Of a stretch of 64,000 nucleotides of DNA, positions 26,540 through 38,800 are shown one piece after another. Position numbers and translations under genes: made by a program. The stretch covers positions 118,771,195 to 118,835,194 of the forward strand of contig CP136065.1 of NCBI GenBank assembly GCA_032622095.1, read 5' to 3'. A model generated the notes under the pieces. The model saw nothing but the letters and a program-made list of their open reading frames with translations. It was not told where the DNA came from and made no database searches. The stretch comes from Siphonodentalium dalli. Taxonomy: Eukaryota > Mollusca > Scaphopoda > Gadilida > Siphonodentaliidae. The first letter of the stretch is position 1. Each line of letters begins with the position of its first letter.

Positions 26540-27630
26540 ACGCCCTACAAGTCACATCTGTCATCCAAGTCACCAAACTGCATATGGATCTTCGGGATGA
26601 CATCTAGATGGGAGCCATCAATTTTATTTAGAAATTCATTGAAAAAACATGGCCGTCATCTTGGAATTCAAATTTGAACCCATTCGCACACCCTGCAGGC
26701 TGAATTTATTGGAGAATTGTTTTGAAAATTAATTGGCATGTTTAGGATCACCTCGAAATGGGACCTATCAAATTTTAACGATTTTCGATGAAAAAAACAT
26801 GGCTGCTGACAGCCATCTTGGTTTTTAATCTTTGCATGATTGAATCCTTTGGCACACCCAACAGACCACATCCCTCATCTGATCGTCAACCAAACTACAT
26901 ATTGATCTTTTGGGTGACTACTAAATGTGAGCCATCAATTTTTTCTGAATTTTATTGAAAAACATGACTGTCAGCAGCCGACTTGGATTTCAAATTTGAA
27001 TTCATCGGCTCACCCTGACACCTACATTTATCGGAGAATTGTTTAAAAAAAACAATTGGCATGTTTTTAATAGGGTCACATCTAGATGTGAAAAATAGCC
27101 ATGGCAGCCATCTTGGATTTTACTCTTTGGCAGACCCTACAGACTACATTTTAATCCTTTGGCAGACCCAACCAACTACATTCCTTATCCAAACGTCACA
27201 AAACTTCATATGGATCCTTTTGGTAACCACTAGATGGGAACCATAAATTTTTTTCCAAAAATCCATTAAGAAAACAATCGCCGGCTGCAGACATCTTGGA
27301 TTTTACTCTTTCCATGACTAAATCCATCTGCAAACCCTACATTCCATATCCCTCATCTAATTGTCACCAAACTTTATATACATCTACAGGGTGACCTCTA
27401 GATGGGAGCCATAAATTTGATACCATGTTTGATAAAAAAACATGACCTCCAGTGGCCATCTTGGTTTTAACATTTTGCAGCACACATTTATTGGAGAAAT
27501 AGTTTGAAACTTTAGGTTAACTTCTAGATGGGAGCTATCAAATTTGAACCATTTTCGATGAAAATCTTGGATTTTACTCTTTGTAAAACTAAATACATCA
27601 ACACGCTCTACAGCCAATCTTTTTTGGATC
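26540..27630 (+). repeat. Degenerate run of YY1-like repeat units
   Basis: Each ~150-bp unit contains aaacatggc, then agccatcttgga, then ctctttgcatgactaaatcc, and a segment like cacatccctcatccgatcat. Same family at 10420-11340, 15480-15620, 49560-49800, 51780-52630 and 55290-56340. Confidence 0.8.
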
Positions 27631-28512
27631 CAATTCGGGTTGACCTCTGGTATTGCTTAAACATTTAAACTTTCCAAATTCCTTATTGCTCCATTGACTG
27701 TAATATATGACATCCCGTCTCCAAGTTGAGCTAGAGTGTCATTGACACTTTCATAGTCCTTAGTATCACAGTATTTGGGTTGTCCGGATGATGACTTGAG
27801 CAATATTTGAAATTTCTTGATATTTGGTACGTGGTTCACTTTTGAGAAGACGCAGGCCAATGTCAATTTTGGTCATGGTCCGAGTTATGTACATTTTTCG
27901 GTTTAGAAAGAATGAAATTTTTGGGTTATCTGGATCATAAATTTTTTTAATAAATTGCTTGATATTTGGTGAATGGTTTACAGATCAGAAAACACAGGCC
28001 ATGTTCAAATTATGTCATGGTTTATGAAGAGAATTTAATTATCATACACTCTTTATAAACTCCAAAGGTTCTGCTACATTGGTATCGATATATACATTGA
28101 TCAATCATTGCATGTATGGTATCACAACTTTCAAACCTCCAGATTGTCAGATCTCAATGAAATTTTGTATGGACGTTCACCACAATGAGAACATTTAGAG
28201 GTTCAATCATTTTGTTAGGTTTTCCGTTCTGGAGATACTCATCTTTGTTTATCTGGATTTTCGATGAATATCATTGCCAAAAGCAGTGCCCTACAGCCAA
28301 CATGATCCAGATGATCCCAAACATCATACTTCTCTCTGGGTTGACGTCTAGTATTACTTAAACATTTCAACATTCCACATTCCTTATCGCTCCATTGACT
28401 ATTAAATATAAATGTATGACATTATTCCCTCTCCAAGTTGAGCTACAGTGTCATTTAAATTATTGACCATGGCTTTGCTGTACTATTAGTAATTTATATC
28501 ATTGTGTGTATC

Positions 28513-28827
28513 GATTGATTGATTGATTGTATTGGGGTTTATTGTCGCTTTAGCAACTAAGGCCATATCACAACATTGCCAGTTTTAGTGGTGGAGGAAA
28601 TCCGCACACTTGCGACAAATCTAACAGTGATTTCAATGGCTGATAAACTCGTCAACCATGTGCGGCAAACCACCGGTCATCGGCGAGTAACTGGTAACTC
28701 CACCAGATAACGATTTCGAGTTACAAGTCCACGATGGAAACATGTGGATTTGAACCCTTATCGCCAGCGCTGGAGGGCGAAACGGCTTGGAGTTGTACCC
28801 CTAACCGATTGAGCCACCGAGGCCCCC
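28513..28827 (-). mobile_element. tRNA-derived SINE with 12-bp target-site duplication
   Basis: Read on the minus strand, the head carries a box A-like TGGCTCAATCGG (28805-28816) and a box B-like GGGTTCAAATCC (28746-28757), a tRNA-type RNA polymerase III promoter. A central body and a tail of repeated AATC follow. It is flanked by perfect copies of ATTGTGTGTATC (28501-28512 and 28828-28839). The central domain may belong to a known metazoan SINE superfamily, but I cannot place it. Confidence 0.9.
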
Positions 28828-29009
28828 ATTGTGTGTATCAAAAATATTACAAGTGGCATCTCTCATAACATATTGTAGATGGAAATTATTGTTTTCTAAA
28901 TGGTGCCTTTGACTTCTCATCCAGCGATGTATTTTACCAAACAGTTGTTTTAAACATCATAGCATATAGTTGTTCCAGGATATAAAGCATTTATATTTCT
29001 CATTTCAAG

Positions 29010-29122
29010 TAAATGTAGAAGAGTGGCTGGCCAATGCACAGATTGAGACATTATCACTGGATGGATCCCAGATATGTAGAACACCTAGTCAGCTGTCACT
29101 TCAAACAGAGGATTCAGGAGGG
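29010..29122 (+). CDS. FCHSD2: FCHSD/Nwk exon e: linker before SH3-1
   Basis: 113 bp: two bases completing the Val codon plus 37 codons, ending in phase 0. Acceptor catttcaag is slightly weak; donor GGG/gtaatt. The peptide begins (V)NVEEWLANAQIETLS; the VEEW stretch follows the coiled coil directly, and the remainder (RTPSQLSLQTEDSGG) is a Ser/Thr-rich flexible linker. Confidence 0.83.
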
Positions 29123-29283
29123 GTAATTATCAGTCTGAGTAAAACTTAAACCCACATATATAATCATGTCTAGTTTATTTCTGAGTGATGAACACCCAAC
29201 TGAAAACTACTAAATGATGAATTTGTCCAATCGCAACTACACTACACTATTCTATAAGATATTAAATGGAATGTTGCATGTTT

Positions 29284-29517
29284 CACCTCCAGAACTATAC
29301 TATCCTACTCGTTTTTCCCCTGCAGTGCTGGTTCACAGTCCTACTCGTTTTTCTCCTGCAGTGCTGATTCACCTCCAGAACTGTACTGTCCTACTCGTTT
29401 TTTTCCCCTGCAGTGCTGTTTCACCTCCAGAACTATACTATCCTACTCGTTTTTCCCCTGCAGTGCTGATTCACAGTCCTACTCGTTTTTCCCCTGCAGT
29501 GCTGATTCACAGTTTTT
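29284..29517 (+). repeat. Minisatellite alternating ~37- and ~54-bp units
   Basis: Five units of tcctactcgtttttcccctg then cagtgctgattcac; three are preceded by ctccagaactatacta and two by only agt. The 101-codon open frame over it is a repeat translation. Confidence 0.85.
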
Positions 29518-29559
29518 GAGGTAGCTGCACTTCTATTAACCCTTTACCCAACAAACTTT

Positions 29560-30750
29560 GCATGATTAAATCTTTTGGCGCGGGCTACAGGTCGTACCTT
29601 TGGTCTGATCTTTATGAAATTTGTCATGAATGTTGACATTGACATGTAGATGGGAACGAGTCATTTTGGGGTCATTCGGCCAAAAAACATGGCCGCTGGT
29701 GGCCATTTTGGATTTCAAAATTCAATCCATTGGCGCGGGCTACAGGTCGTACTGTTCGTCTGATCATTATGAAATTTGTCATGGATGTTAATATTGACAT
29801 GTAGATGGGAACGAGTGATTTTGGGGTCGTTCGGCCAAAAAACATGGCCGCTGGCAGCCATCTTGGATTTTACTCTTTGCATGACTAAATTCTATGGCGC
29901 GGGCTACAGGTTGTAGCTTTGGTCAGAACTTCATGAAATTTGTCATGGATGTTAACAATGACATGTAGATGGGAACGAGTGATTTTGGGGTCGTTCGGCC
30001 AAAAAACATGGCCGCCAGCAGCCATCTTGGATTTTACTCTTTCAATGACTAAATCCTTTGGCGCGGGTTACAGGTCGTACCTTTGGTCTGACCTTTATGA
30101 AATTTGTCATGAATATTGATATTGACATGTATATGGGAACGAGTCATTTTGGGGTCATACGGCTAAAAAACATGGCCGCTGGCAGCCATCTTGGATTTCA
30201 AAATTCAATCCATTGGCACGGGCTACAGGTCGTACTGTTTGTCTGATCATCATGATATTTATCATGGATGTTAATATTAACATGTAGATGGGAACTAGTC
30301 ATTTTGGGGTCGTTTGGCTAAAAAACATGTCCGCCAGCAGCCATATTGGATTTTACTCTTTGCATGAATAAATCCTTTGGTGCGAGCTACAGTTCGTAGC
30401 TTTGGTCGGAACTTCAAGAAATTTGTCATGTATGTTAACAATGACATGTAGATGGGAAACGAGTCATTTTGGGGTCGTTCAGCCGAAAAACATGGCCGCC
30501 AGCAGCCATCTTGGATTTTACTCTTTGCATGACTAAATCCATTGGCACAGGCTACAGGTCATACCTTTGATCAGATCATTATGAGATTTGTAAAGGCTGT
30601 AGATGGGAACAAGTCATTTTGGGGTAATTCGGAAAAAAACATGGCTGCCGGTGGCCATTTTAGAATTTACTCTTTGCATCAATAAATCCTTTGGCACACC
30701 ATAATCACCACATCCCTGATCCGATCATTATGAAACCTGTTATGAATGTT
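29560..30750 (+). repeat. Higher-order repeat: ~160-bp monomers in an A-B-C order, period ~482 bp
   Basis: Monomers differ after ggctacagg: type A reads gtcgtacc (29591, 30074), B gtcgtactg (29747, 30229), C gttgtagc or gttcgtagc (29910, 30392). A-A, B-B and C-C distances are 482-483 bp. A third A-like unit (30546) and a decayed unit follow. Each monomer contains aaacatggccgc and agccatcttgga. Confidence 0.85.
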
Positions 30751-30915
30751 GATATTGACATGAACATCTAGTCTTACTTAGACATTTCAATTAGCACTTT
30801 TCCTATTCCTCCATTTACTGTCGACCATTAAATTATTCCCCTACCTAAGTTGAGCTACAGTGTCATTGACACTTTCATTTATATGTTACTGCTTGTTGAA
30901 CTTTATATGTGTTAA

Positions 30916-30984
30916 GCCAATGCATTCTCTTATATATGCGAGGCGACCTATGGTCGACTCGCATATATAAGAGAATGCATTGGC
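30916..30984. repeat. 69-bp hairpin
   Basis: gccaatgcattctcttatat is mirrored by atataagagaatgcattggc around gaggcgacctatggtcgact. A single arm (gcattctcttatataaatgc) recurs near 49379. Confidence 0.85.
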
Positions 30985-31763
30985 ACAGGGCCATTCTGTT
31001 GGGTAAAGGGTTAATTTGGCTCGATTGTTATTATTGGGGGGTTTGGAGGTGACAATTAATAGTACCTGTGAACCCATGAAAAAGTCATAAATCGCTGAAC
31101 CACGAAAATTTATACCAACAAATTTAAAGCCTTTTTTAGAATAAATATATTTCATCTGAAATAAACATAACTGTTCTTAGCTAGACTTATAGAACATTCA
31201 TTCTACAACATAAAAATGATTGACAGATAGTTTCAAACATAATCTGTAAATTTATTATGAATTTTGTGTGAATTTAAATATTTTCATATATTTAGAAGAA
31301 AGGTCAGTCAAGGTCATGGGGAAATTTTGCGGGGAAATGTGCATGCCAATATGACGTCGCTTTGGATACAACATATGACGTCACCTAACAGTTTTCGTGA
31401 ACATGCTTTTACTAATTTACTAAACTAAAGAAAAGTTTATTTAGTGATATGACAAACATTTTAGACATTTACAAGATGAGTCATGTTGTTTTCGCGATGT
31501 GGCTAACTAAAATGTGCAGTTTTACGTAATTTCCGTCATTTTCCGAATGGCATAGCAACCCGAGTCAGGTTGGCAATATTTATGATTTAAGTAATGATCA
31601 TTGTTTAAAGTATAAACCATGTAATGTCTTCACGCAATGAATACTGTTATGTTAGCTATATGAAAAGTAACATTTTGTAGTTTTAATTTAATTGGAATGA
31701 CGTTTCCAAGATGGCAACACCTCAAATTCAAGATGGCGGCACCCATGTTGAAAAGCAAACTTA

Positions 31764-31831
31764 GTTTAAGGACGACCAGCGCATGCGTTACTATGCAACA
31801 CATGCTCGGCTGCGCCCAGCTGGTCGTACTT
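31764..31831. repeat. Short inverted repeat, possible MITE
   Basis: tttaaggacgaccagcgc and gctggtcgtacttaaa are inverted, about 68 bp overall. It lies between three YY1-like sites (caagatggcggc near 31730 is the closest to consensus). No clear target duplication. Confidence 0.5.
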
Positions 31832-32184
31832 AAATAATTTAAAGCAAATCCAAGATGGCTGCCAAGGTAACGTGACCCCTATAATGACCTCTATGACCTT
31901 GAATGGGTTTCCTCGGCAGCTTGATAGGTCATTGCCATATATACCCAATTGTGAAGTTTCAACTAAATACATCAATAATTACCCAATAGTCATTGCATTA
32001 CCCATATATACATACCATACTTGTATTTACATCCAGAATGATTGGCACTGGGGTTATGTCCATGTTGCAGGGTGGCAGCAAAAGAGTTAAATAAAATAAA
32101 CTGGCATAATGGATCCTGTCTGTTTGTTTTCACCAGTTCCCCATATAAAATGAGTGTGAGCCTCATACATGTGTCTCATTGCAG

Positions 32185-32343
32185 AACAGCGAGGAACATA
32201 ATATTAATACAGCATACCGCTTAGATGAAGATCCAGAAGAAGACTTTGCTGATGAAACCTTTGGATCATCTGAAGATCCTTTGAATGTTCAGCACTCTTC
32301 AACAAATTACCCAGTATCATGTACAGCTCTCTATGATTTCACG
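32185..32343 (+). CDS. FCHSD2: FCHSD/Nwk exon f: acidic linker and first strand of SH3-1
   Basis: 53 codons, phase 0-0, acceptor tctcattgcag, donor ACG/gtgagt. An acidic stretch (LDEDPEEDFADETF) leads into VSCTALYDFT, the ALYDF signature that opens an SH3 domain. The rest of this SH3 domain lies in the next two exons. Confidence 0.92.
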
Positions 32344-32352
32344 GTGAGTTTA

Positions 32353-32478
32353 TTTTAATAATTAACATAGCCCTTTGCCACAAATCACCTGACATGGATA
32401 ATTAACTTACCCCTAGACCACAAAATCACCTGACATGGATAATTAACTTAGCCCTAGACCACAACATCACCTGTCATA
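32353..32478 (+). repeat. ~47-bp tandem repeat, nearly three units, next to the exon f donor
   Basis: The unit is aattaacttagccctagacc then acaaaatcacctgacatgga. It starts ten bases past the 5' splice site. Confidence 0.8.
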
Positions 32479-32900
32479 GATGATGTTACTTCATTTCGTC
32501 TTATCACCTATCTGGTGCCATCTAAACAGTGAGAATCAGGAAAAATGTTTAGAGCTATCTTAACTCTTTCTCTTCTGAATTCTCACAGGATAGAACCCTG
32601 CGACCCTGGATTTAATAGCCCTGGGGGTTAAACTAAATTATTAATCTTTCTTGATTTTCTAAAACCCTGTCAAATCACGGTATGGCCATGCAATTTGGTA
32701 TACACCTTCCCTACATCCTTTATAACATTTACAGGTATGAGCACAATCATAGCTTGTCTCCATAGCATCGGTTGATAGGCAATTATCGAGAATACAGATC
32801 AAATTTTAAAACCAGCACTGTAAATCATCCTGTAGATGAACAAGCACTGTATGCTGCAATACATTTTATACCATTGTAAAATAATTGTACCCCCTTTTTA

Positions 32901-34740
32901 TGTGTACCCATACCATGTATGGTACACATAATGCCGACGTCCAGATCAACCATCCGTCGTTCGTCCGTCCGTCCGTCCGTCTGTCCGTCCGTATTCACTT
33001 GCTATCCGATTCGATTACATGAGTAGTTTTTATCGGATCATGTTCAAATTTTATGTGCATGTTTATGATGACACACCCCTCACCTGTATAGTTTTTGGTA
33101 TCGATTGGTTGATCGGTTTAGAAATGATTAACACTTTCCATCCATACCTGGTCATATTCTATCTGATGCCATAACTCATGTATTTTTTTACCCATTGTGT
33201 TCATATTTTATATGCAGGTTTATGATGACACATGGCTCACCTGTATAGTTTTTGGTATCGATTGGTTGATCGGTTTAGAAAATAATTAACCCTGCTCACA
33301 AATGCTATCTGATGCATCGAAGTCAAACAATTTTCTTCTGATCTGCCTCATATTTCTTACCTAGGTCTTTCTTAGCACGTTCTTCATCTGTATGGATTTT
33401 GGTATTGTTAAGTTAACCCTTTCCACTCTTGTTTTTAAATAGAATTCATCCAAGCCAGGATGACTCAAACATTTTTCATCTGATCGACACCAATTTTGGT
33501 ATATGAATTTCTTACCCCTAAATACAGATCAAGTGCGAATATGGGTTTGATCCGGTATATTTTGACAGAGTTATAGCCCTTTATAATTTGTACCTCTTTT
33601 CCATGCACTATTAAATTTGAATAGAACAAGACACAACACACACCTTTGTTATTGGAAGGAGATAATTTATTGCTTTGGACAAAGTGACCTGATAGTACCA
33701 CTGGTGGCTGCAGACTTATAAACATCTGTCAAACTGTGATTGATGTCAGACTCTTTATTCCAGTTCTGTTCTCTGTGTTGAAACCATGCAGTTCATGGCA
33801 TTATTGTTTTCAGAGACACTGTTGTCATAACTTAGAAAATAATTAATACACGCATTCCTTAGTTCCATCATATGATGTCATTGAAAATGATTAATCCTCT
33901 GCACACATCATATGGTCTTCCGATGTCTTTTATTTGATTATTCTCCTATTCTATGTCCATGTTGGTGATGATCCACTTTTAACTTGCATGGATTTGGGAT
34001 TAAAATTAACCCATTCGATAGACTCATATTATTTGATAGACATATATTAAATTATCACTTTAACTTTGAGCCAGGTTCAGTCAGTGTTTCAAGAAATGAC
34101 CAATTGAATATTCATCATTAGAGGAATGTCTTATTTTGAAATTCCCTCAATTGCATTTGGGCTACAGGATAATATTAACAGTGCTGGGATTCTTGAGACT
34201 GACTTATTGTATGGGTTTCTAAATCCAATGACATGCTTTTTGTTGACTACTCTGTGTTTATCAGTTCATTAGTTTGGGTAAGATTAATTCCTTACTATCC
34301 GATTTGATAATTCAAATATTTCCATTGATTATGTTTATAGTTCTGGCACAGTTTATGATAACACACCTCTTACCTGCATAGTAAGGGTCATTTGGTTTAT
34401 TTGCTTAAATATATTAACATCCTTCACCAATCCTGTTGACACAATGTGATAGCTAAATATTTTTTGCATGATCACTCTATAAATAATCACATCTGTGATA
34501 ATCATGACACATTTTTCACCTGTATAGATTTTGGTATCGATCGAATGGTTTTGAAAATATTAACCTTAACTTTAATTATATTTAAACTGTTCACAAACAT
34601 ATCTTTCCAATGATCAACTTAGAAGAAAATTAACATTTATATCCAATCATTAGCAATCATATTTTATATCCAGGTCTATACATCCCTCACTTCTATAGTT
34701 GATCAGGTATTGATTGTTTTTTAGTGGTGAAATATTAATA
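32901..34740 (+). repeat. Hairpin-headed (CCGT)n repeat with degenerate ~161-bp units
   Basis: Head TGTGTACCCATACC and GGTATGGTACACA-type inverse, then cgtccgtccgtccgtctgtc. Units with cacctgtatagtttttggta and tcgattggttgatcggttta repeat at about 33079 and 33240, decaying rightwards (34370, 34520). The same head occurs at 43295 and, mutated, at 46147. Right limit approximate. Confidence 0.65.
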
Positions 34741-35211
34741 GGTTGTTATGAATTTTTAATATGCAGCTGACACAAAATATAATAAACAAAAAAATAGCAA
34801 TGATAATAAAAAAAAATGTTATGTCTCATGTTCCAATGTAATAAATAGATAAATGGAGTTGCTATGATGTTTATCTACCTAATTTCTTAACTATTTGATA
34901 TTTAACAGCTATGGTGCTTCTTTCCGACTATGGATTGAGCTTAATTAGCTTTATAACTCTATAAGACATACATGTATCTGTGTTGGAGTCACTAATAGGT
35001 TGAAATCAAAGCCATGTCTGTGTTAGCATTGTGTTAATGTGAGCAAGGTGCCCAATAAGTGTGATTTCACTTGTGAAATTAATAGTAAGGTGTGAATTGT
35101 TTAAAGTTTTGCACTCATGAAAAGGATGGGGTAAGGATATATGAAAATAGCTCATCGCTGTCGCCAAGGTATGGGTTAAACATCTGCCATTCGTGATCGG
35201 CCTCTCGTTTT

Positions 35212-35640
35212 AAATAAGGGGGTATACTGTTTTGCATCTTCCGTCCGTCCCTGCATCGGGGCATCCGTGTGTCTGTCTGTCTGTAACTCTATCTGTCTGT
35301 CCATATGTCTATCCATCCATCCGATGTCTGTTCACATCATAACTTGGATCTCAATGAAATTTGGTATAGATGTTCACTGCTCTGAGGACATTCAATAGAG
35401 GTTTTTCCATTCTAGAGTTATTCATCTTTGTTTATCTGGAAATGTTGGCTTTTTGGTCTGTCCGATCTCTGTTCAGATCATAACTTGGACAGTAATGATC
35501 GGATCTCAATGAAATTTGGTATGGAGGTTCACCACTATGAGGACATGCAATGGCGTGTTCAGCCGTATTGTTTAGATTTTTCATTCTATAGTTATTCATC
35601 TTTGTTTATATGAAAATGCTGATTTTTGGGTCCATCTGTC
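35212..35640 (+). repeat. (CCGT)/(CTGT) microsatellite and repeat units
   Basis: A cgtccgtccctg / gtgtgtctgtctgtctgt tract is followed by two units containing ggatctcaatgaaatttggt and gttattcatctttgtttat. The same unit occurs near 28160, 40350, 40520, 41050 and 52690. Confidence 0.7.
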
Positions 35641-35882
35641 TGAGTATATCAGTCATATATAGATATGCCCACACTAGGCGGTATGCCACAACGGGTATGC
35701 ACCAGACGACATTCCATCTTTTATTAAATTCTGAATTCAAAACAACAAACTTCATTTCAAAACATTAAATACAGAAGAAGATTTTAAAAATTTAATATAG
35801 AATCTCAATCAAGTATTGTGTAACATCACAAACTCAACGTAAATCCATTACGTTATATAGGGTCCGATAAAAAAAAAGGTGA

Positions 35883-38800
35883 CTACAGACCTTCTCAAAA
35901 GTAATGGCCCTCCCGACCGCGTTACGACCGCGTTGGAGTAACGTTACGACCGCGTTGGTCCAACGCGGTCGTAACGTTACTCCAACGCGGTCGTAACGTT
36001 ACTCCAACGCGGTCGAGGAAACCGCCAACGCAACATAACGCGGTCGGCACGACCACCAACGCAACAAACGCGGTCGAGATAACCGTCAACGCAACAAACG
36101 AGATCGGGAGAATAGCTTATCAACTGTAATAATAATTATTGAATAACATTGTAAACATGAACTTTGAGACATGAACTCATTTTATTAAAAAAACATTAAA
36201 TTGAAAAGAGAAAATGAACGACGGCCACCAATTTTAGTTTCATACAATTTTCTGATAGGAAACAGAACGAAGTGTTGTAATCAATCGAGACGGTGACCGT
36301 GTGTTTGGCTTTGGTGATGCATGATTTATTGGTGATGTTTTACATTTACATTTAGAATTTTTCTGGAAAAAAATAATAAATAAATGCAGATCACATCGAT
36401 CGCGCTGCACGAATTAATAGAGATGCAATTGAAATCTTCGTGAGGGTACGATAAAACACACATCTACATTTACACGCACGTTCGTAATTGACACATGGAT
36501 ATACATGTACAGTGATGCAAATAATTTAGAATATTAATTATCCATGTGTTGTGAAATACATGTAAAACAAACAGCGCTCAGATTTGGTTACCAGTGATTT
36601 GTCACTTTAACCAACAGACCCCGGATCAAAAGCATGCCGCGAATGATTGACAGCGGTGTCAATAGACGCAAATACAATACGGGGCGTGTCTTCGGTAAAG
36701 TGGAGAGTGATACCATGCGACTCAAACGGAATTCTCGATTGAAAACGTGCTGTCATAACTTCGTCGGTTTTGATTGGCTAGTGACCACTCGATGAATCTT
36801 GTTCAGGTGTTACTTTATTCATTGATGATGAAATAACGAAATCATTCGTATTCAATGGTGCTTCGAAGAGACCAACAATGTTTAATCCGCTATTGTGGAG
36901 GCAAGCATATGATAAATATTAACTTTCTTTTTACCGTAGGATATATAAGTTGAATAATATTGTTAACTTCAGTTTTTTTTTCACCGGAATTAAATCACTG
37001 CAATTCAATTATTTATTTGTCTTCATCAAATATTTGAAAACAATGTACATTTGAAGATCCAAGCGCCATCCGACGCAGTAGATACCAAATTAGACAAAAT
37101 TGTTTTTTTTTTTTCTAGATTTCCGGGTTATAAAAGAAAACTTTATTATAGTCACCATCAATTATTATGTCACAGAAATCGCAAAAAAAACACACAAATG
37201 TCCACCGTTTTATTATCGATCTATATCTACATACGTTTGTGGTTTTACATTGAAAACGAGTACAAACTATCATAATTTAAACGCTCTTTATTACATACCA
37301 CATTTCGGTGTAAACATGGACGCTCTTTATTAGAAGCGATAATTTGAATTTTTTTGCAAGACTGACAACAAGTGAGTTAAATGTATTCTCTTGAAAGCCG
37401 ATATCTAGTCATCAAAACCTCATATAATAAAAAGTTCTTTGGTACATATATTTACAGTATTCTCCGAAATTCGTTATCATTTCTACTGACAAGTACATCG
37501 TAAAATATTAACAATTCAAATCACAAGTCTACAGTCGACACATAATGGCTTACCCATTTGATTTCAAACGCCGATGCCGGACAAAATATATACGGTAATT
37601 TAATGTCCCGCTGAAAAGAAAAAAACACACACACACCACCACCAGATAATTTTCTGTAACTCCACCCATATTTGAAAATTGATTGATATGTGTACATGCA
37701 TTGTGTAAAAATCGGCATGACCGCCAACGCAACAAACGCGGTCAAGTTGACCGTCAACGCAACAAACGCAGTCGAGATAATTAACCGTCAACGAAATGGA
37801 ATGTTTCCAAAATAATACAATTTTGTTTGCGTGACGAGAGTAATGCATTCTGATTAGTGTTAAATGTTTTACATATAGGCCCACATTTAGATTTTTCCGG
37901 GAAAAAAACTAATAAATAAATGTAGATCACGTTGATCACATGCAACGCGGTCGAGTAAACCGTCACGCAACAAACGCAGTCGAGATAACCATCAACGAAA
38001 TGGAACGTTTCCAAAATAATACAATGTTGTTGACGTGATGGGAGTAATGCATGATAGATTTGTGTTAAAATGTTTTACATATTGGCCCACATTTAGATTT
38101 TTTCCGGGAAAAAATAATAAATTAATGTAAATCACGTTGATCGCGCTGCACGAATTAATGGAAACGTAATCGAGACTGCTAACAAACAAAACATATTGAT
38201 GTCACGTCGCTATGTATATGTACATGTACATGTATGTGTACGTGTTATTTGAATATTTAATATTCAGCGTCATATCCGTTTAAATGTCGATTACCTGTAC
38301 GCTCATGTATAGACCAAGGGTATTGTGTCAGTTCCGATGTCGGCCGAAACTGTATGAAACAATAAAGCGCGTTTATATACGCCATAAACACACGCCATGA
38401 AAAATTCCAGAAATGTTCACGACGCTCGTTATGTATACCACTATACACGTGCATGTACATGTAGCATTAAATAAACCAATAATCATTATAAAATAAACAC
38501 GATTTGTGATTTATGTCGAAGAATACCATGACTTGATTATTCAGACTTTCATTAGCCTCTCGTCGGCAGTTCGTAAAATATTATCCAGATATCAGTGCCC
38601 CTTTAATACAAGGAAAACATAACTTCCCCATCGCGAACCTCTATTGGACCACGCACGCTGCTGAATGGTGACATTGTCTCGTTCTTTGAAGTTATTATTA
38701 AATTTAGATCAAAGGAATTTCTGCAAGATATTTTTATACCATGTAGCAACTTTGTGAAGATGACTCCTCCTACCAGCTTGTATTCTGTATTGATTGACTG

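Larger units (their letters stand above)
19104..29009 (+). other. Intron between exons d and e
   Basis: 9.9 kb. Dominated by a 6.15-kb element with ~85-bp inverted termini (19662-25815) carrying AAACTCCGCT repeats, two long palindromes and two tandem arrays. Right of it lie YY1-like repeat units (26540-27630), two hairpin-ended repeat tails (27657-27755, 28361-28460) and the SINE (28513-28827). No additional exon recognised. Confidence 0.7.
29540..31010. mobile_element. TTAA-flanked element carrying a higher-order tandem repeat
   Basis: TTAA lies at 29536-29539 and 31011-31014, with perfect 14-bp inverted ends CCCTTTACCCAACA. The TTAA target and CCC ends are the signature of piggyBac-like elements. 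The interior is mainly the 482-bp higher-order repeat plus a hairpin-ended tail (30770-30905) and a 69-bp hairpin (30916-30984). No transposase. Confidence 0.85.
29123..32184 (+). other. Intron between exons e and f
   Basis: 3.06 kb. A minisatellite (29284-29517), a TTAA-flanked element containing a higher-order tandem repeat and a terminal hairpin (29540-31010), then unique-looking AT-rich sequence with three YY1-like sites and a short inverted repeat (31690-31870). Confidence 0.72.

Noticed and set aside
28740-28827. A functional tRNA gene
   Set aside because: Box A- and B-like motifs are present, but the body and AATC tail with target duplication show a SINE, and I cannot fold a regular cloverleaf.
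29214-29519. 101-codon frame with repeated PTRFSPAVL as a repeat protein
   Set aside because: It is a direct translation of the minisatellite; units of different length happen to stay in frame.
32940-33000. CRISPR-like or regulatory array in the cgtccgtccg tracts
   Set aside because: These are simple CCGT microsatellites at the heads of dispersed eukaryotic repeats.
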